Position numbers and translations under genes: made by a program
DNA from: Diphasiastrum complanatum
Taxonomy: Eukaryota > Streptophyta > Lycopodiopsida > Lycopodiales > Lycopodiaceae
Length of the DNA: 64,000 bases
Reading direction: 5' to 3'
NCBI GenBank assembly: GCA_029204225.1
Contig: MU832132.1
Coordinates: 21,689 to 85,688 of the forward strand
The notes under the pieces: generated by a model
What the model saw: only the letters and a program-made list of their open reading frames with translations
Database searches by the model: none
What the model was told of the DNA's origin: nothing
Shown: one piece after another, positions 43,887-55,749 of the stretch
How the letters are laid out: every line of letters starts with the position of its first letter
Numbering within the stretch: position 1 is the first letter of the stretch

Positions 43887-46800
43887 CTCCTCCTCAATTT
43901 TTACATGATACAACTATAGTACATCTATCTACAACACCTAAGGCTGATCTTAACTTGATAAATGAAGCCTTTGGCAAGGCTTTAGTGAGTAGATCAGCAA
44001 GGCAATCTGAAGAAGACACATGATGTAGCTTGATCTCCTTTGCTTGAACCTTTTCCTTCAGAAAATGGTGAGCAATGTGCTTGCTCCTTGTATGGAATGT
44101 GAGAGTGGTTGCTAATGCTTGGCTTGATTGGTTGTCACAATGTATGATTGGTTGCTCCTCGGCCTCCATGACTTGTAACTCCACCAAAAGCCTCTTCAAC
44201 CACAAAACCTCCTTGGTTGTTGATGTTAATGCCTTGTATTTCGACTCGGTTGAAGATAAAAAAATTGTGTCTTGCTCTTTGGAAAGCCAAGACACTATGT
44301 CATTGCAAAGAAAGGTAACAAAAGCACTTGTGGACCTCCTATCCACCTTATCACCTACAAAATCAGCATCCGAATATGCCCTCAAAGCAAGGTTAGATCC
44401 ATGATACAAAATGCCAAAGTTCTTGGTGGCCGAGATGTACCTCAACACCCTTTTTGCATTTTTCCAATAACAAACCAATGGATTTTGCATAGATTGGCTT
44501 AGCTTACCTACACTATAACTTAGATCAGGTCTAGTTATAGTAATATAGATTAGGGAGCCTACAAGTCTTCTATATAGTGTGATGTCCTCAAAGGATGCTT
44601 CATCATCACCATTAGAGACTTTCACATTTTGCTCGATAGGAGTATCTACTCCTTTACAATCTTTCATTTCAAACTTAGATAAGATAGAAAAAGCATATTT
44701 GGACTGACAAACAAAACTCAAATCTTTGCCTCTTGAAACTTCTATTCCTAATATGAAATGAAGATTACCAAGATCCACCATCTTAAACTCCTTAAACAAT
44801 GCTACTTTCACTTCTTGTATACCATCAAGATCATTTCCACTAAGGATGTCATCAACATACAAAATGATTTTACCATCATTAAATCTTAAGTACAAAGAAG
44901 GATCATAAGCACTTACAACAAACTTAATAGAGTTCAAGAAGGTATTCAACCTAGAGTACCAAGCTCTAGGTGCTTGCTTAAGCCCATAAAGGCTTCTTAG
45001 CAACAAACACACTTTTTCCTCATGATCTTCTTTGATGAAGCCCTCGAGTTGCCTCATGAAAATCTTCTCTTCCAAATATCCATTGAGAAAAGCATTAGTC
45101 ACATCAAGTTGAAATAGAGGCCAATTGAAAGTTGTTGCAAGAGAAATAATCAACCTTATGGAAACTAGCTTAGCAACAGGAGCAAAAGTTTCATCAAAAT
45201 ATACTCTCTTGGTTTGCAAGAACCCCTTTGCCACTAGCCTTGTCTTGTGTTTGTTGATGCTCCCATCTTGATTGTACTTCAATCTATAGATCCGTTTTCA
45301 CTCAAGTGGCTTTCTTCCTTGAGGAAGATCCACAATCTTCCATGTATGATTCTCCATAAGAGCATTATACTCTTTTTGCATGGCATCCCTCCATTCTTGT
45401 GATTCCATAGCTTCATCAAAAGTAACATCTCTACTCACTAAAATCTTCTTAGTGATTGGATTATAGACTCTACATCCCTTCCTATTTTCAGCATAACCAA
45501 CAAAGATCCCTTTAATAGAAGTAGGATCATCCTTTTTTCTTGTATCTAATGCTTGAAAAACATAGCAAGTTGATCCAAAAATTCTTAGATCTTTAAGATT
45601 CGGCTTCTTACAAAATAGAGCCTCATAAGATGTTATGCCTCCAATGGGCTTACATGGCAATCTATTACACAAATAAGTTGCACAAATAATAGCCTCTCCC
45701 CAAAAGGATTTAGGTAGAGATGCATCTATCCTTAAAGCCTTAGCACACTCACATAGTGTTCTATTCATCCTCTCGGCTATACCATTTTGTTGAGGACTAT
45801 AAGTACATGTAAGTTCTCTCTTAATGCCATTGGATTTACGCAACTCTATCATCTTCGTGGAGATATACTCTCCACCATTATCACTCCCTAATACTTTAAT
45901 TCTAGCATCAAGTTGATTTTCAACTAGAGTTTTGAGCTTAACAAAAGCTTCAAACACTTTACTTTTGGAATCCAAAAGTTCAATCCAAGTGTATCTAGAG
46001 TAATCATCAATAAAAGATACATACATAGATGCACCTCCATTAAATTCTTGAGAAAAAGAGTGCACATCACTATGAATAAGATCTAATGCTTTTGTAGGTC
46101 TAGTGGAAGAGATATCACAAGGTAGCTTGTGTGCCTTTGAGAGGCTACAAGCTTCACAACTTTTTCCACACTTTGAGAGTGTCTTTGAGAGGCCGAGAGC
46201 AAGATCCTTGGTGCATAGCATCTCCATAGATTTGAAGCTGGGATAGCCCAACCTCTTATACCAAAGCTCCACTTGATTGAGCTCCTCCTTCACCATGTTC
46301 ACACTTCCAAGAAAAACATTAGCATCAAGTTTAAAAGCCTTCCTTGCTTGAATCCCTTTACAATGCAAGTATTATTCATCATTATGGAGCAAACACCTTG
46401 CTTAAAATGGACATCTAAGCCATCATCCATCAATTGTCCTACACTTAACAAATTCTTAGTGAGTGTAGGAACATAGAGTACATTATCAAGTTCTACTCTT
46501 TTAGAGGATCCAAGACTTAAGGGAATAGTTCCCACTCCATCTATTCTACATTCTTGATCACTTGCTGTTAGAATAGACTGTTTACAACCTACAAAAGGTA
46601 CAAGAGTTGACAAAAAAATCCTTTTGTAATGTCATGTGGGAACTAGCCCCACTATCAATCCACCATGTGTCATTGGAGTAGCTCTTTGATGTTGATGTAG
46701 AAGCCATCAAGGATCAATCCACTTCATCCTCATCTTCCTCAAGAGTGAGGTTGCCTTGTTTGCTCTCTCCTTGTGCATTCTTCTTCTTGAAACACTCGGA

Positions 46801-47585
46801 TGCAAAGTGCTCCTTCTTTACACAAAAGAAGCACTTGAGTTTGGCTTTGTTCTTCTTTCCACCTTTGGAGCTAGATGGTTGATCATCATTCTTGGTCTCC
46901 TTGTGTTGGATGTTCTTCTTTGACTTTGCCTTTCCCTTGCTCGAGAAGTTGGCCTTCTCATCACCATCATGCAACTTTAAGGATCCAATCCTTTGCTTGA
47001 CATGAAGGATCCTACTCTCCTCGGCCACAAGCACACTACGGAGCTTGTCAATGGAAGGTAGTGCATTTTGAATAGCAAATCTTTGTACAAGATTGGAGAA
47101 CTCATCTGCAAGACCATTCCAAATGATTTGAACAAGTTCATCATCATGAATACCCTCACTAATGATGGAAAGTTCTTTGTTGAGAGATTTTATTCTCAAG
47201 ACATACTCTTGAGCACTCTCATCAATCCCTCTAATGCTTTGAAGAACTTTGTTTCTAATCATAAGCACTCATTTTTGGATTCATAAATTTCTTTGAGGTA
47301 GTTCCATGCATCCTTGGCTGAGGTACAAGATGCTACTTCCTTTAGAAGTTCATTACTAACATTCATTTTCAAACAATTTAATGCTAGTCTAGCTCTCTTT
47401 TTGTACCTCACTTGATCTTGCCCTCCTTGAGGTTCTTCTTCCTCTCCTATGACAAGGTCAAAAATATCTTGGAGCACAAGTAGTGACTTCATTCTTACTT
47501 TCCAAGTTGAATAATTATTAGAATTTATCCTTTCATTAGCCTCAAGAAGATAGGCTCCAATTGAACCCATTCTAAAGTACAACAA
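43887..47585 (-). pseudogene. copia Gag-Pol with stops and deletions
   Basis: From the ATG at 47573: gag (GSIGAYLLEANERINSNNYS), a frameshift near 47265, zinc knuckle CFFCVKKEHFASEC with one glycine lost, a stop at 46714, protease WWIDSGASSHM near 46650, pre-integrase and integrase (LIHSDVHSFSQEF, SDNGGEYISTKM, PQQNGIAERMNR), a 250-base deletion joining TFDE to AMESQEW, the shared TGA after PLE (about 45297), RVT_2 with LYVDDI in a shortened segment, and RNase H with CDNQSSQ to 43894. Compared with the 19.9-21.8 kb copy it keeps the RT core but lacks the integrase-RT linker. Confidence 0.93.
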
Positions 47586-48183
47586 ATGTACTATTCAAAG
47601 GCTCTCCCTTCTTCCTTTCTCAGAATTTAGCTAAAATGCTACTCTCTTGAATCTCACTAGACTCAAGAAGCAAGATCTATAATGATCTTGAACTTAAAAA
47701 GATTTGAGAAAGTGTATTCTACACAATCTATTTACTTAGAACCTTGGATTTGATTTTTGGAAGTGCCAATGCCTTCCTATGGTGTTTAGAATTGGTTTTA
47801 GTTTCACTCTTGAACTAAAAACATAAGTCTCAAACTCTCTCACAAGGATTTGTAGGTTTAATAAGATTCTAACACCATTCACTCATCAAATCTATAATGG
47901 AAACAATGGTTTTTCATAAGCACATCACTAGTTTCACTCTAAACAACTTGTTTGAAACTCAAATATTGAAAAAACACAAAGTTTTGGTGAAAGTAAAATT
48001 CCAACAGCCTCTCACACGTGTGAGAAGTACATCTGAACTTTACACACTAATCTGGACCTCAACATCACAAGTAAACTATTAGAAAAGGTCGCCCTTCTTC
48101 AAAGTGACTCTAGCACCAATGCTTTCACCAAAATGAAGATTTTTGGATCATCAACTAAGCTCTTTGACTTGGCTCTAATACCA

Positions 48184-48850
48184 TGTCAAATTTCAGAGTT
48201 TAAGAATTGAAATTGATCTTCAAATGATCACAAAGAGTGTTGGTAGCTTGGGACCTTGATCTATATCAAGACTAGCTTCCAAATCTAGCTTCTACTTGAC
48301 AATCTTGGTGATTCCAAGCAAGAACAATAAAAAAAGATGATCCATGGCTTCACACGTGTGAAGTACAGCTACTGTACAGCCTGATAACAAAGAAGTAGTT
48401 TACTTATCATTTACAAAGCATTCATCCACAAAGAAAGTGCTTAAGAGAGTCAAAACACAATGATAGCTCCACAAACTAAGATTTATGATCATTAGCTCAA
48501 AAATGGATCCATCATGGATCAAGTACAAAATCACCATAATCTCTCTCTAAGATGCATCCAGGATGTGTGGGATAGCTCATTGTACTTATCCATATCTACT
48601 TTGGATAAGATCTATCAAGTTTGCCACATCATCCATTGGTGGTTTGTGTTGACCTTCTAGATTCCTACAATCTAGGACCTAACTCCTATAATTTAGGAGA
48701 TGTCATATTAGACTCAAATGAAAGCTAATCAAAATGGATCTAAATATTACAAGTGTCATTTCACACATGTGGACAGGTCCTCACACGTGTGGATCCACAT
48801 AAATGTCTAATATTCATCAAAAACCATGTGAAAATTGCTAAATTCTAACA
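48184..48850 (-). repeat. 5' LTR of the minus-strand copia, right copy
   Basis: 667 bp, homologous end to end with 19275-19942 with several substitutions, so insertion is clearly older than the element at 1572. Contains CACACGTGTG at two sites and CACACATGTG at a third. Confidence 0.92.
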
Positions 48851-48855
48851 CATAT
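48851..48855. repeat. target-site duplication CATAT (right)
   Basis: Partner of 19270-19274. The copia frame resumes immediately (HMSYQREVF). Confidence 0.85.
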
Positions 48856-49640
48856 GTCCTATCAACGTGAAGTTTTCACAAGCTTGAAGGCAATTAATGA
48901 TGGAAGCCAAGTTCAATGTGCAAGAGACACATCACATTTGATCAAAGGTATTGGTGATATTGCTCTTGTTTTGCCTAACGGAGAACAAAAGTATGTCAAG
49001 GATGTACTTTATGTATTTATTTTTCTAATCATCAAACAAGGGTTGCTTGTTGAATTTAAGGAAGGAAAATGTTTTGTAAAAGATCCTTCTAAATGTTTGA
49101 AGCTTATTGCTATGGGCACCGCAAGAAATAATTTGTTTGTGTTGGACACATATAAGCAGGAAGCTTCATCTTGTTTTCTAGCATCCACTTTGATGGTAGA
49201 AGAACAAAGCCTGATGAAATGTTTGGAAATTCAAGCTTGCTTGAAAATGTTGATATGGTTGAGACATCATGTTATGAATCACCGCAAGTTGATGCAAATT
49301 ATGGGAGCATTAATGAAAAGGTCCAGGAACAAACTTTTCAAGATAAAGCTATAGAAAAAGCTAGAAAAATTGGGCATTCTTTGAAGTCTATTGGTACGTC
49401 AGATCAAAGCGACAAGCTACTATTTTTCTATTGAAGATAATGGTAAGCAAAATCAACTTTCTTCTTTTGATTGGTTTTTTATGTTCAAACTGGTGGACAA
49501 CAGATTCAGCCTTGTTCTTTTGTTCATTTTCAGTTTATTTTATATCTTATGCATCCTTTTACGCTTCGAAAACAGCCTGCAAAAGATTTTTGGATAGCAA
49601 GGTCCAATTTTGGAACACTTTGGACAGTCAAGAGGTGAAA
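48851..49640 (+). pseudogene. copia protease and downstream region, 3' half of the interrupted copia
   Basis: Continues the frame cut at 19274: MSYQREVFTSLKAINDG, KGIGDIALVLPNGEQKYVKDVLYV, LVEFKEGKCFVKDPS, NNLFVLDTY. After about 49200 it no longer matches copia integrase; the remaining polymerase has been lost before the LTR at 49938. Confidence 0.8.
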
Positions 49641-49937
49641 ATGATGTGACTGTTGGACAATCAACTTTGCAGGGCAGCAAGGTTGTTGGTTCACATTTTG
49701 CATTGTCTCAAACTCATTTTTCAAGTGCCTTTGATGATCAAGAGTGGGGATGAGACTTGAAAAGTCTCTTTTACTACAAGTTGAAGTTTTTTGGCGGCAT
49801 TAAGCTTGGACAACAAGCTATATCTTTTCTTTTTCGGCTACATGGAGTTTTGGGTAGCATGCAACACTTTACATTTTTGTTGCAATTTTTCATACTTCAT
49901 GTCATGTTTTGTTTTTTACATTATTATTTAAGGAAGG
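49641..49937. other. degenerate interior before an LTR
   Basis: No domain recognised. It ends in AAGGAAGG, a possible polypurine tract directly before TGTTAG. Confidence 0.4.
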
Positions 49938-50400
49938 TGTTAGAAATAATAAATGATTATGCTAGTTTCCCATAGGTTACTTTGACTCAAAAGGTGTAGA
50001 CTTGTGTAACCATGAGTTAGGTTTATTATCTAGACCATGTTAAGTTAGTTTTAGTTAAGTTGGACCCAATTTTGGTCTAGTAGTAACTCGTGGGTCCAAG
50101 GAAAGCCTAATTATGTTAAAGAACCCTATCTTGACTTTTGGGGGTGACCTATAATTAGTGGATAAGCTTAGGGTTTGGAAGGTTCTAGAAGTTAGGGTTT
50201 GGAAGTGTCTAGGCCCTTAAAAGGCCTATTTATATGTTTCATTATTCGTTTATAATTGATTCTGTTTCAAGTATTGCTACTACTTTCTCTCTCCTTGAGT
50301 GCGCCTAACCCTCTCTCTCTCTTCTTCTTGTATATGGATTTTGATGTTAAAGGATCTTGGCACTTTGATTTCCTATAGTTCTCTCACTAACATTGATCCA
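49938..50400 (+). repeat. 3' LTR of the interrupted plus-strand copia
   Basis: Starts TGTTAGAAATAATAAATG and includes CATAGGTTACTTTGACTCAAAAGG and GTGTAACCATGAG, recognisably the same LTR lineage as 26400-26842 and 31768-32296. TATTTATATG near 50228 suits a TATA box. The right boundary is approximate. Confidence 0.65.
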
Positions 50401-50461
50401 TTTTTTTAGGCACTGTCCCTAGCCGTTGGATGTTTTTCTTGAAATGATTCATGAAAACATT

Positions 50462-51825
50462 GAAAGGTTTCATAAGATAAAGAGCAAGGCCTGAGGGTAG
50501 CATGGCGGAAGGATGGCTAGTGCAAGAGTCCATGGTTTACATCACGGAGTTCCTTGCTCATAGCGATCCTTCTATTCCTTGTCTTTGGGATAAGAAAGAT
50601 GATGAGCGTGTTGTTGGGGAGGTTCCTCAAGGGAAAGGAGCGATCATGAGAATGAGTGAGTCCTTCAGGGAGAAGGTAAATAAGTTTTGCATTCTTAATA
50701 GTGAGGAAAGTGGATTTCACTATACGAAGAGGCCAAGGCTCGTTGACAAACCACTCGAGCCACTTTCAGGAGAGGGCATAGAAGACAACCATATCCATAC
50801 GACCTCACCCTTCTACCCAAGGACATGACGCTTGATTGGCTTCATGATGCCCTTAGAGAAGCCTTGACAAATAACCAGGAAGTAATAGAGAAGAGCGAGA
50901 ATATGCAAGGGGGTGCGATTTACATGGAAGCTATGATGATCATCATTCACATGTTAAGTAAAACATTTGTACGTGCAATTTTGTACATGTTTGTTGTATC
51001 TCTAACACATTTACTTCTAATTCATTCAGTACAAAAATACAATTCACTGTGGATGCATGGATGACACTTTTGTACGGAGCACATTGACAAAAATAGAAAT
51101 ACATACAATTGTGGAGTAATGGCAAATTTTACCCAAGAGAGTCGAGCAAGCATGGCGGACACCAATTTACTCTCTTCTCAACTTGATTATTGTGGGACAA
51201 ACAATGACATCCTCAAAGTTGGATTTAGACAATTCAGCTTTTTCATATTTGATATCAAATGGTTCAAAGTTATTTGCAATGGTCCGAATGCAACTGTCAG
51301 GAAGATGAGAGTGCTTATTTTGCCATTGACTCTACCAAGCTTTGGACAAAAAAAAGTGAGACATTTGTTTTTCCTCAACATTGTGAGTAGGCACATTTCT
51401 TCTATGTCTTCAAAATGTCTATGCTCTTTTGTTGTCAATCAATCGATTTTCAGCGTACTGCAAAAAATGTATATTGTGTATAGTAATATCCAAGAAGCTG
51501 TAAGATTTAGCTATGAATACTGATTACAAGTCAATGTTTATGGTAACATTGATGAATTACAGTGGTCTTTCAACCCGATCGTCCAGATCCCAGATGGCGG
51601 TACGTGATTCAAGTCGCTCCTCAAAATAAAAGAATTCTTGAAGGTATGGATGTCGTGGAGGACATGGCGCTGCCAGCTGATGCACCTCATGAACAAGATC
51701 GTGATGACGGATTCAATGAAACATTTTTGGAGGATGATCATGTGCAAGCTTCACAAGCTAATGATGATGTTGAGTGTGATGCATCATCATCGGATGGATC
51801 CTTATCAAGGACTATAGAACGTTGA
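50462..51825 (+). pseudogene. CACTA (En/Spm) TNP2-like transposase C-terminal fragment
   Basis: ARPEGSMAEGWLVQES and KVNKFCILNSEE fit the end of the DUF4218 segment (typically RPEGSIAEGY...E). Farther on, LDYCGTNNDILKVGFRQFS, YFAIDSTKLWTKKSETFVFPQHCE and FQPDRPDPRWRYVIQVAPQNKR fit DUF4216, with an intron-like gap from about 51440 to 51560. Together these are the C-terminal half of CACTA transposase. The catalytic N-terminal half and CACTA termini are not present. Stops and a frameshift around 50828 and 51330. Confidence 0.65.
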
Positions 51826-51839
51826 AATACAACAATGAA

Positions 51840-52346
51840 AAGAAGAAGCAGTTCCAACAACAAGCAAATGCTGCTACTACCAGCCATTCGATCCAGCCAC
51901 AAGAGGAAGATGAAGCAGTCTTCAAGACCAAAGTTGGAGAAAAATAGGATAACGATTCCTGGTATCTAGATTCAGGAGCAACACAATACATGACTCACCA
52001 TCGTGATTGGTTCCAAGACCACAAGTCATTCACCCATTCTAGAGTTAGGAGACAACTCATCTCATACTATCAAGGGTGAAGGAACAGTCAGAACCGAATT
52101 TCAAAAAGGTGATGTAAAGTTTCTGTCCAATATTCTTCACGTTCCAAATCCTACCAAAAATCTGCTTTCAATTAGTAGAATCACTGATTCTGGTCATAAG
52201 AAGACCATACTATTCTTGACAAATCTAGAAATGTTTTAGCTTTCGGTATGAGTCGATGTGGCTATCTTTACAAGCTAAGCCATTCTTATTCTACAAATAG
52301 TCAAGCTCTTCACACTTCAACTTCTGAATCGATTGATATGCTATTC
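51840..52346 (+). pseudogene. old copia fragment (gag end, protease)
   Basis: Encodes WYLDSGATQYMTHHRDWF, KFLSNILHVPNPTKNLLSIS and ALAFGMSRCGYLYKLSHS with frame changes. It ends at 52346 inside SIDML, where the homologous piece at 21807-22800 continues LWHFRLGHLNL. Confidence 0.8.
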
Positions 52347-53038
52347 AAGTTTACCCTTATTTTAATAGTTTAAGGGAAGAGGATTTGAACCTCTACAAGG
52401 TTAAGCCTCGTCTTCCAAACCTTTAATCCTACACAAAGGAGTGGTTAATCTAATAACAGAGGGAACATCTTACTCAACCAAGAAGCTGAAAAGATCAATA
52501 CATTATCTACAACAATGTTAACTATTAATCTAAGGGAGAGCATAATAACAATAAACCTGAACATTGCGAAAAGCAATCATAGCATCTACAAGAACAAGAC
52601 ATATAGCATCAAGAAAAAGTTGCAAAAGGAGCCCACACTGCTAAAACTTCCTTACAAAGCTCCTCAAAGTCATTCTCAGGACGACTCACAAGTATTCGAC
52701 AAGCTGACATGCAAATTAGTGTGACAACATGACTGGAGAAATCTAAAAGCCTAGAGGTTCTATTTATGTAAAACTTCGATCCTTTACACGTGAAATTCTG
52801 GAGGGAATTTTCTCCCACTTGTGGCGTGTGCTTTGTTTCTTGGCAACGTGCTTTGTTTCATGCACACCATTAATATACTTCAGAAAATGAGCCAGCCACA
52901 CAACTTAGACGACGGGCAGCACTGGAAACTAAGAAAACAGAAATTTTTTTTGGTCATTTTATCATTCTCTCTCTAACATTCTCTTACTAAGGCACGATTT
53001 CTTATATGGCCCTTTTAGATTCAAAAACTCCTCTAATG
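52347..53038 (-). mobile_element. possible truncated TIR-element terminus
   Basis: On the minus strand from 53038 it begins CATTAGAGGAG and has GGGCCATATAAGAAAT, similar to the terminus at 9423 and 59192. The remaining 600 bp has no traceable gene, so this may be a degenerate end or a short non-coding derivative. Small frames here look like chance. Confidence 0.35.
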
Positions 53039-53639
53039 AGTGAAGAGAGATCTAATGGTTTTTGCTTTATAGGCTTTTTAGCTTCAAAATCCAAGTTGTG
53101 GTCATCTCTTATCAATTGGATCAAAATAACAAGTGTTTTGCACTTTCATCATATTGATGCTACTCGATTTGTGGAGTCTATCACAAGGAATAGTTTTCAA
53201 TCGATCAAAAGCAAGGTAGATCCTTATCTTTGGTACTGTAATAGGTCGTTCTTAGACTTAGTTTGGATTGATTATTGCATGATGATTCAACCTGATCTAG
53301 TAGGAATGATTTGAAGAGGCATTTATGTGCATATGATTTCTTTTGGTTCAGGTTAGGTGAATCTTATATCCTTGTAAGTCGAGATCAAAGAGGCGGAAAT
53401 TCTAGATCCATTCTTTATGCAAATTCAAGCTAGCTTCCACTATTGTTAACATTCATAGATTTGATCTGGCTTAAGATCAGGTAGGATCTTATTGAGAGGT
53501 CAAGTTTTGAGCTTTCTCAAGTCCCTAGGTAGTGGGATAGATAGCCTTTCAATCATTTCTATTTTGCATCTATTCTTGTGATCGACATCTTTTTTAAACA
53601 TAGATAACTTCAATGAATACATATCTTTTGAATTCACAT
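53039..53639. other. no gene supported
   Basis: A plus-strand frame at 53006-53314 (FVESITRNSFQSIKSKV) has no known motif. No LTR or primer site was found before the gag remnant that follows. Confidence 0.3.
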
Positions 53640-53724
53640 GATAGATTGAATGCTTCTAATTAATGAATTTGGAAGCTAAGAATGGAATCCATTCTTATTT
53701 TACATGATCTAATGGATATAGTGA

Positions 53725-54911
53725 GTGGTGAAGAGGATGAGCCCATTCACCCTCGAGAAGCTACGAAATACAAAAGGAGGTGATGTAGCTAATGAGCTTC
53801 TTAAGGAGGTAGGTGCTTGCACCTCGGCTCAAGAAGCATGGGAAACTCTTCAAAAGATATATGAATCCAAGAATACTTCAAGGTTGCTATCCTTGAAGAA
53901 TCAAATCCTTCACTGTTTTCAAGCTAAAGGAGATAGTGGACATTCACATGTGTTGAGAGTTAAGGACTTGACAAGGAGCTTGCTTACATAGGATATTCCA
54001 TTAAGGAAAGTGAACTTGTTCAACTAATCTTGAATGTTTTGAGTGTGGATTTTGCTAACCTAGTTCAAGGCTATGCAATTATGGGCAAGTTGCCCTCGCT
54101 TGAAGATCTCCAAGGAGTCCTCATGGAAGAGGAAAGTAGAAGAAAACACATCCAGTCAAGGATGGAGATGCTCTCTCTCAATGATGGAGATGAAAAGGCT
54201 CTTTTCATCAAGAGCAAAGGCAAAGGTGCTGCATTCAAGAGGAACCAAGTCAAGGGTGAAGATCAAGAAGGATGATCAAGTCCCAACTCGAGCAAGCCAA
54301 GGAAGGATAAGTCAAAGGTCAAGTGCTACTTTTGTAGCAAGATGGGGTATTATGCCTCCGAGTTCTTCAAGAGGAAGCAAGCTCAAGGTCAAGAAAAACT
54401 AGGCCAAAAGGAAGAGGAGAGTTCATATGAAGACTCTCTCATGATGTGAAGTTTTTCATCTTCAAGCATGAGAGGAGGAAACCCTTGGTGGATAGATAGT
54501 GGGGCTATCACCCACATGACAAGTAAGAGGGAGTATTTCTCAACCTTATCCATCTATGATGGACCTGCCAAGTCAATTCTTATAGCAAATGATTATGCTT
54601 GTAAAGTAGAAGGCATAGGATCCATACTTTTATGCTTGGGATCTTCAAGGAAGATCAAGATAGATGGTGTACTTTACATTCCTAGCATCACTAAGAGCTT
54701 ACTTAGTGTAGGCCAATTGCTTGAAAATGGTTTCATTGTGGAATTCTCTACTAATGTATGCAAGATCAAGAAGAATGGGAAGATCGTAGCAATAGGAAGA
54801 AGGTTTGGGAGGTTGTTTAAGCTTGATGCTTTTGTTGATCCTAACTAATTTGTCATGGTAGCCAAAGAGGACAAAGTGATCACAAATGATTTGTGGCACA
54901 AGAGGCTTGGT
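53725..54911 (+). pseudogene. copia gag, protease and pre-integrase remnant
   Basis: Frames 53725-53991, 54030-54275 and 54468-54848 are the usable parts, separated by frameshifts and stops. Domain order is the normal copia one. Confidence 0.85.
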
Positions 54912-55188
54912 CACATCAACACCAAGTCTATGGAAGTCATGTGCAAGGAGGAGTTTTTTTTAAGCCTTTCAAGATCCATGTCAAAAGGAGGAAAAGGTTT
55001 GTGAAGGATGTACTTTGACTAAAGCACATGGGTTGCCTTTCCTAACTCTAAGAGCAAAGATGGAGCTATCAATGCTCATTTTTGTGGACAAGGAAAGGAA
55101 ACTTGGAGAAGGGGGTGCATTTTGTACTTCATTTTATAAGTTTTGTAATGAAGTCACTTTGAATTCTAAAGTATGGAATTAAAGGTAT

Positions 55189-55749
55189 TTGTCATATCTA
55201 CTTACTCTTGAGAGTGCTAGAAGTAAGCATGACATTTTCATTCATAAGTTGAAAGAATTTGACTTCATTTTTAAAGGGCCATATTGTAAACCTTGTATGA
55301 GAATAAGTGAATCATCCTTGAAGGGCACTTATATCCATAAAAGAGTATTTGGCATCATTAGTTTTAAGTTCAACAAGTATGTATTGCAAGCTAGTGGTAA
55401 GCAATTGTGGACTAGTAAATTTGGTATAAATAATCTTGGTAACTGTTTTGTTGGCTTGAAAGATCATATTGAGAAGGAGAAAATTCAGGTTTGGAGACTT
55501 GAAAATGAATTCCTTGAGAGTCTTGAAGAAGATTATGGTTTTGATCTATGTTTCCATCATCAACACCAAGAGGGAGTGAGCATGATGAAGAAAAAAGACA
55601 TCAAGGAGGAAGCCGAGAAGGAGCACTTGTCTCAAGGCAAAAGAGACCTGAATCTACATCATATGAAGGTTTGGTTAAAGAGAAAGGAGCAGCAAGGAAG
55701 TTTATCCATATCTCCCTTTACTCATCTTATTTTGTGTTTGATGTCATGA
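55189..55749 (+). CDS. unknown ORF in the copia cargo region, 186 codons
   Basis: Basic, lysine-rich frame (SARSKHDIFIHKLKEFDF, GPYCKPCMRIS with a CxxC) with no copia polymerase motif. A second frame at 55935-56273 continues unknown sequence. No similarity seen to the other cargo at 7935-9380. It may be captured sequence or a highly degraded region. Confidence 0.35.
   Translation: MSYLLTLESARSKHDIFIHKLKEFDFIFKGPYCKPCMRISESSLKGTYIHKRVFGIISFKFNKYVLQASGKQLWTSKFGINNLGNCFVGLKDHIEKEKIQVWRLENEFLESLEEDYGFDLCFHHQHQEGVSMMKKKDIKEEAEKEHLSQGKRDLNLHHMKVWLKRKEQQGSLSISPFTHLILCLMS

Larger units (their letters stand above)
43757..48850 (-). mobile_element. minus-strand copia, right copy, nearly complete but dead
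   Basis: 5' LTR 48184-48850, primer binding site on the minus strand of 48171-48183 (TGGTATTAGAGCC), leader, gag-pol remains, polypurine tract at 43887-43900 and a truncated 3' LTR (43757-43886). It is flanked on its right by CATAT, which pairs with CATAT at 19270, not with anything on its own left side. Same family as 19275-21806. Confidence 0.92.

Noticed and set aside
50502-51825. Host gene of unknown function
   Set aside because: RPEGSMAEGW and the PDPRWRYVIQ segment fit DUF4218 and DUF4216 of CACTA transposases, and the frame is broken.
52370-52470. tRNA gene on the minus strand
   Set aside because: AGAGG TTCAAAT CCTCT forms a perfect T-arm, but no matching acceptor stem, D-arm or anticodon stem could be folded.
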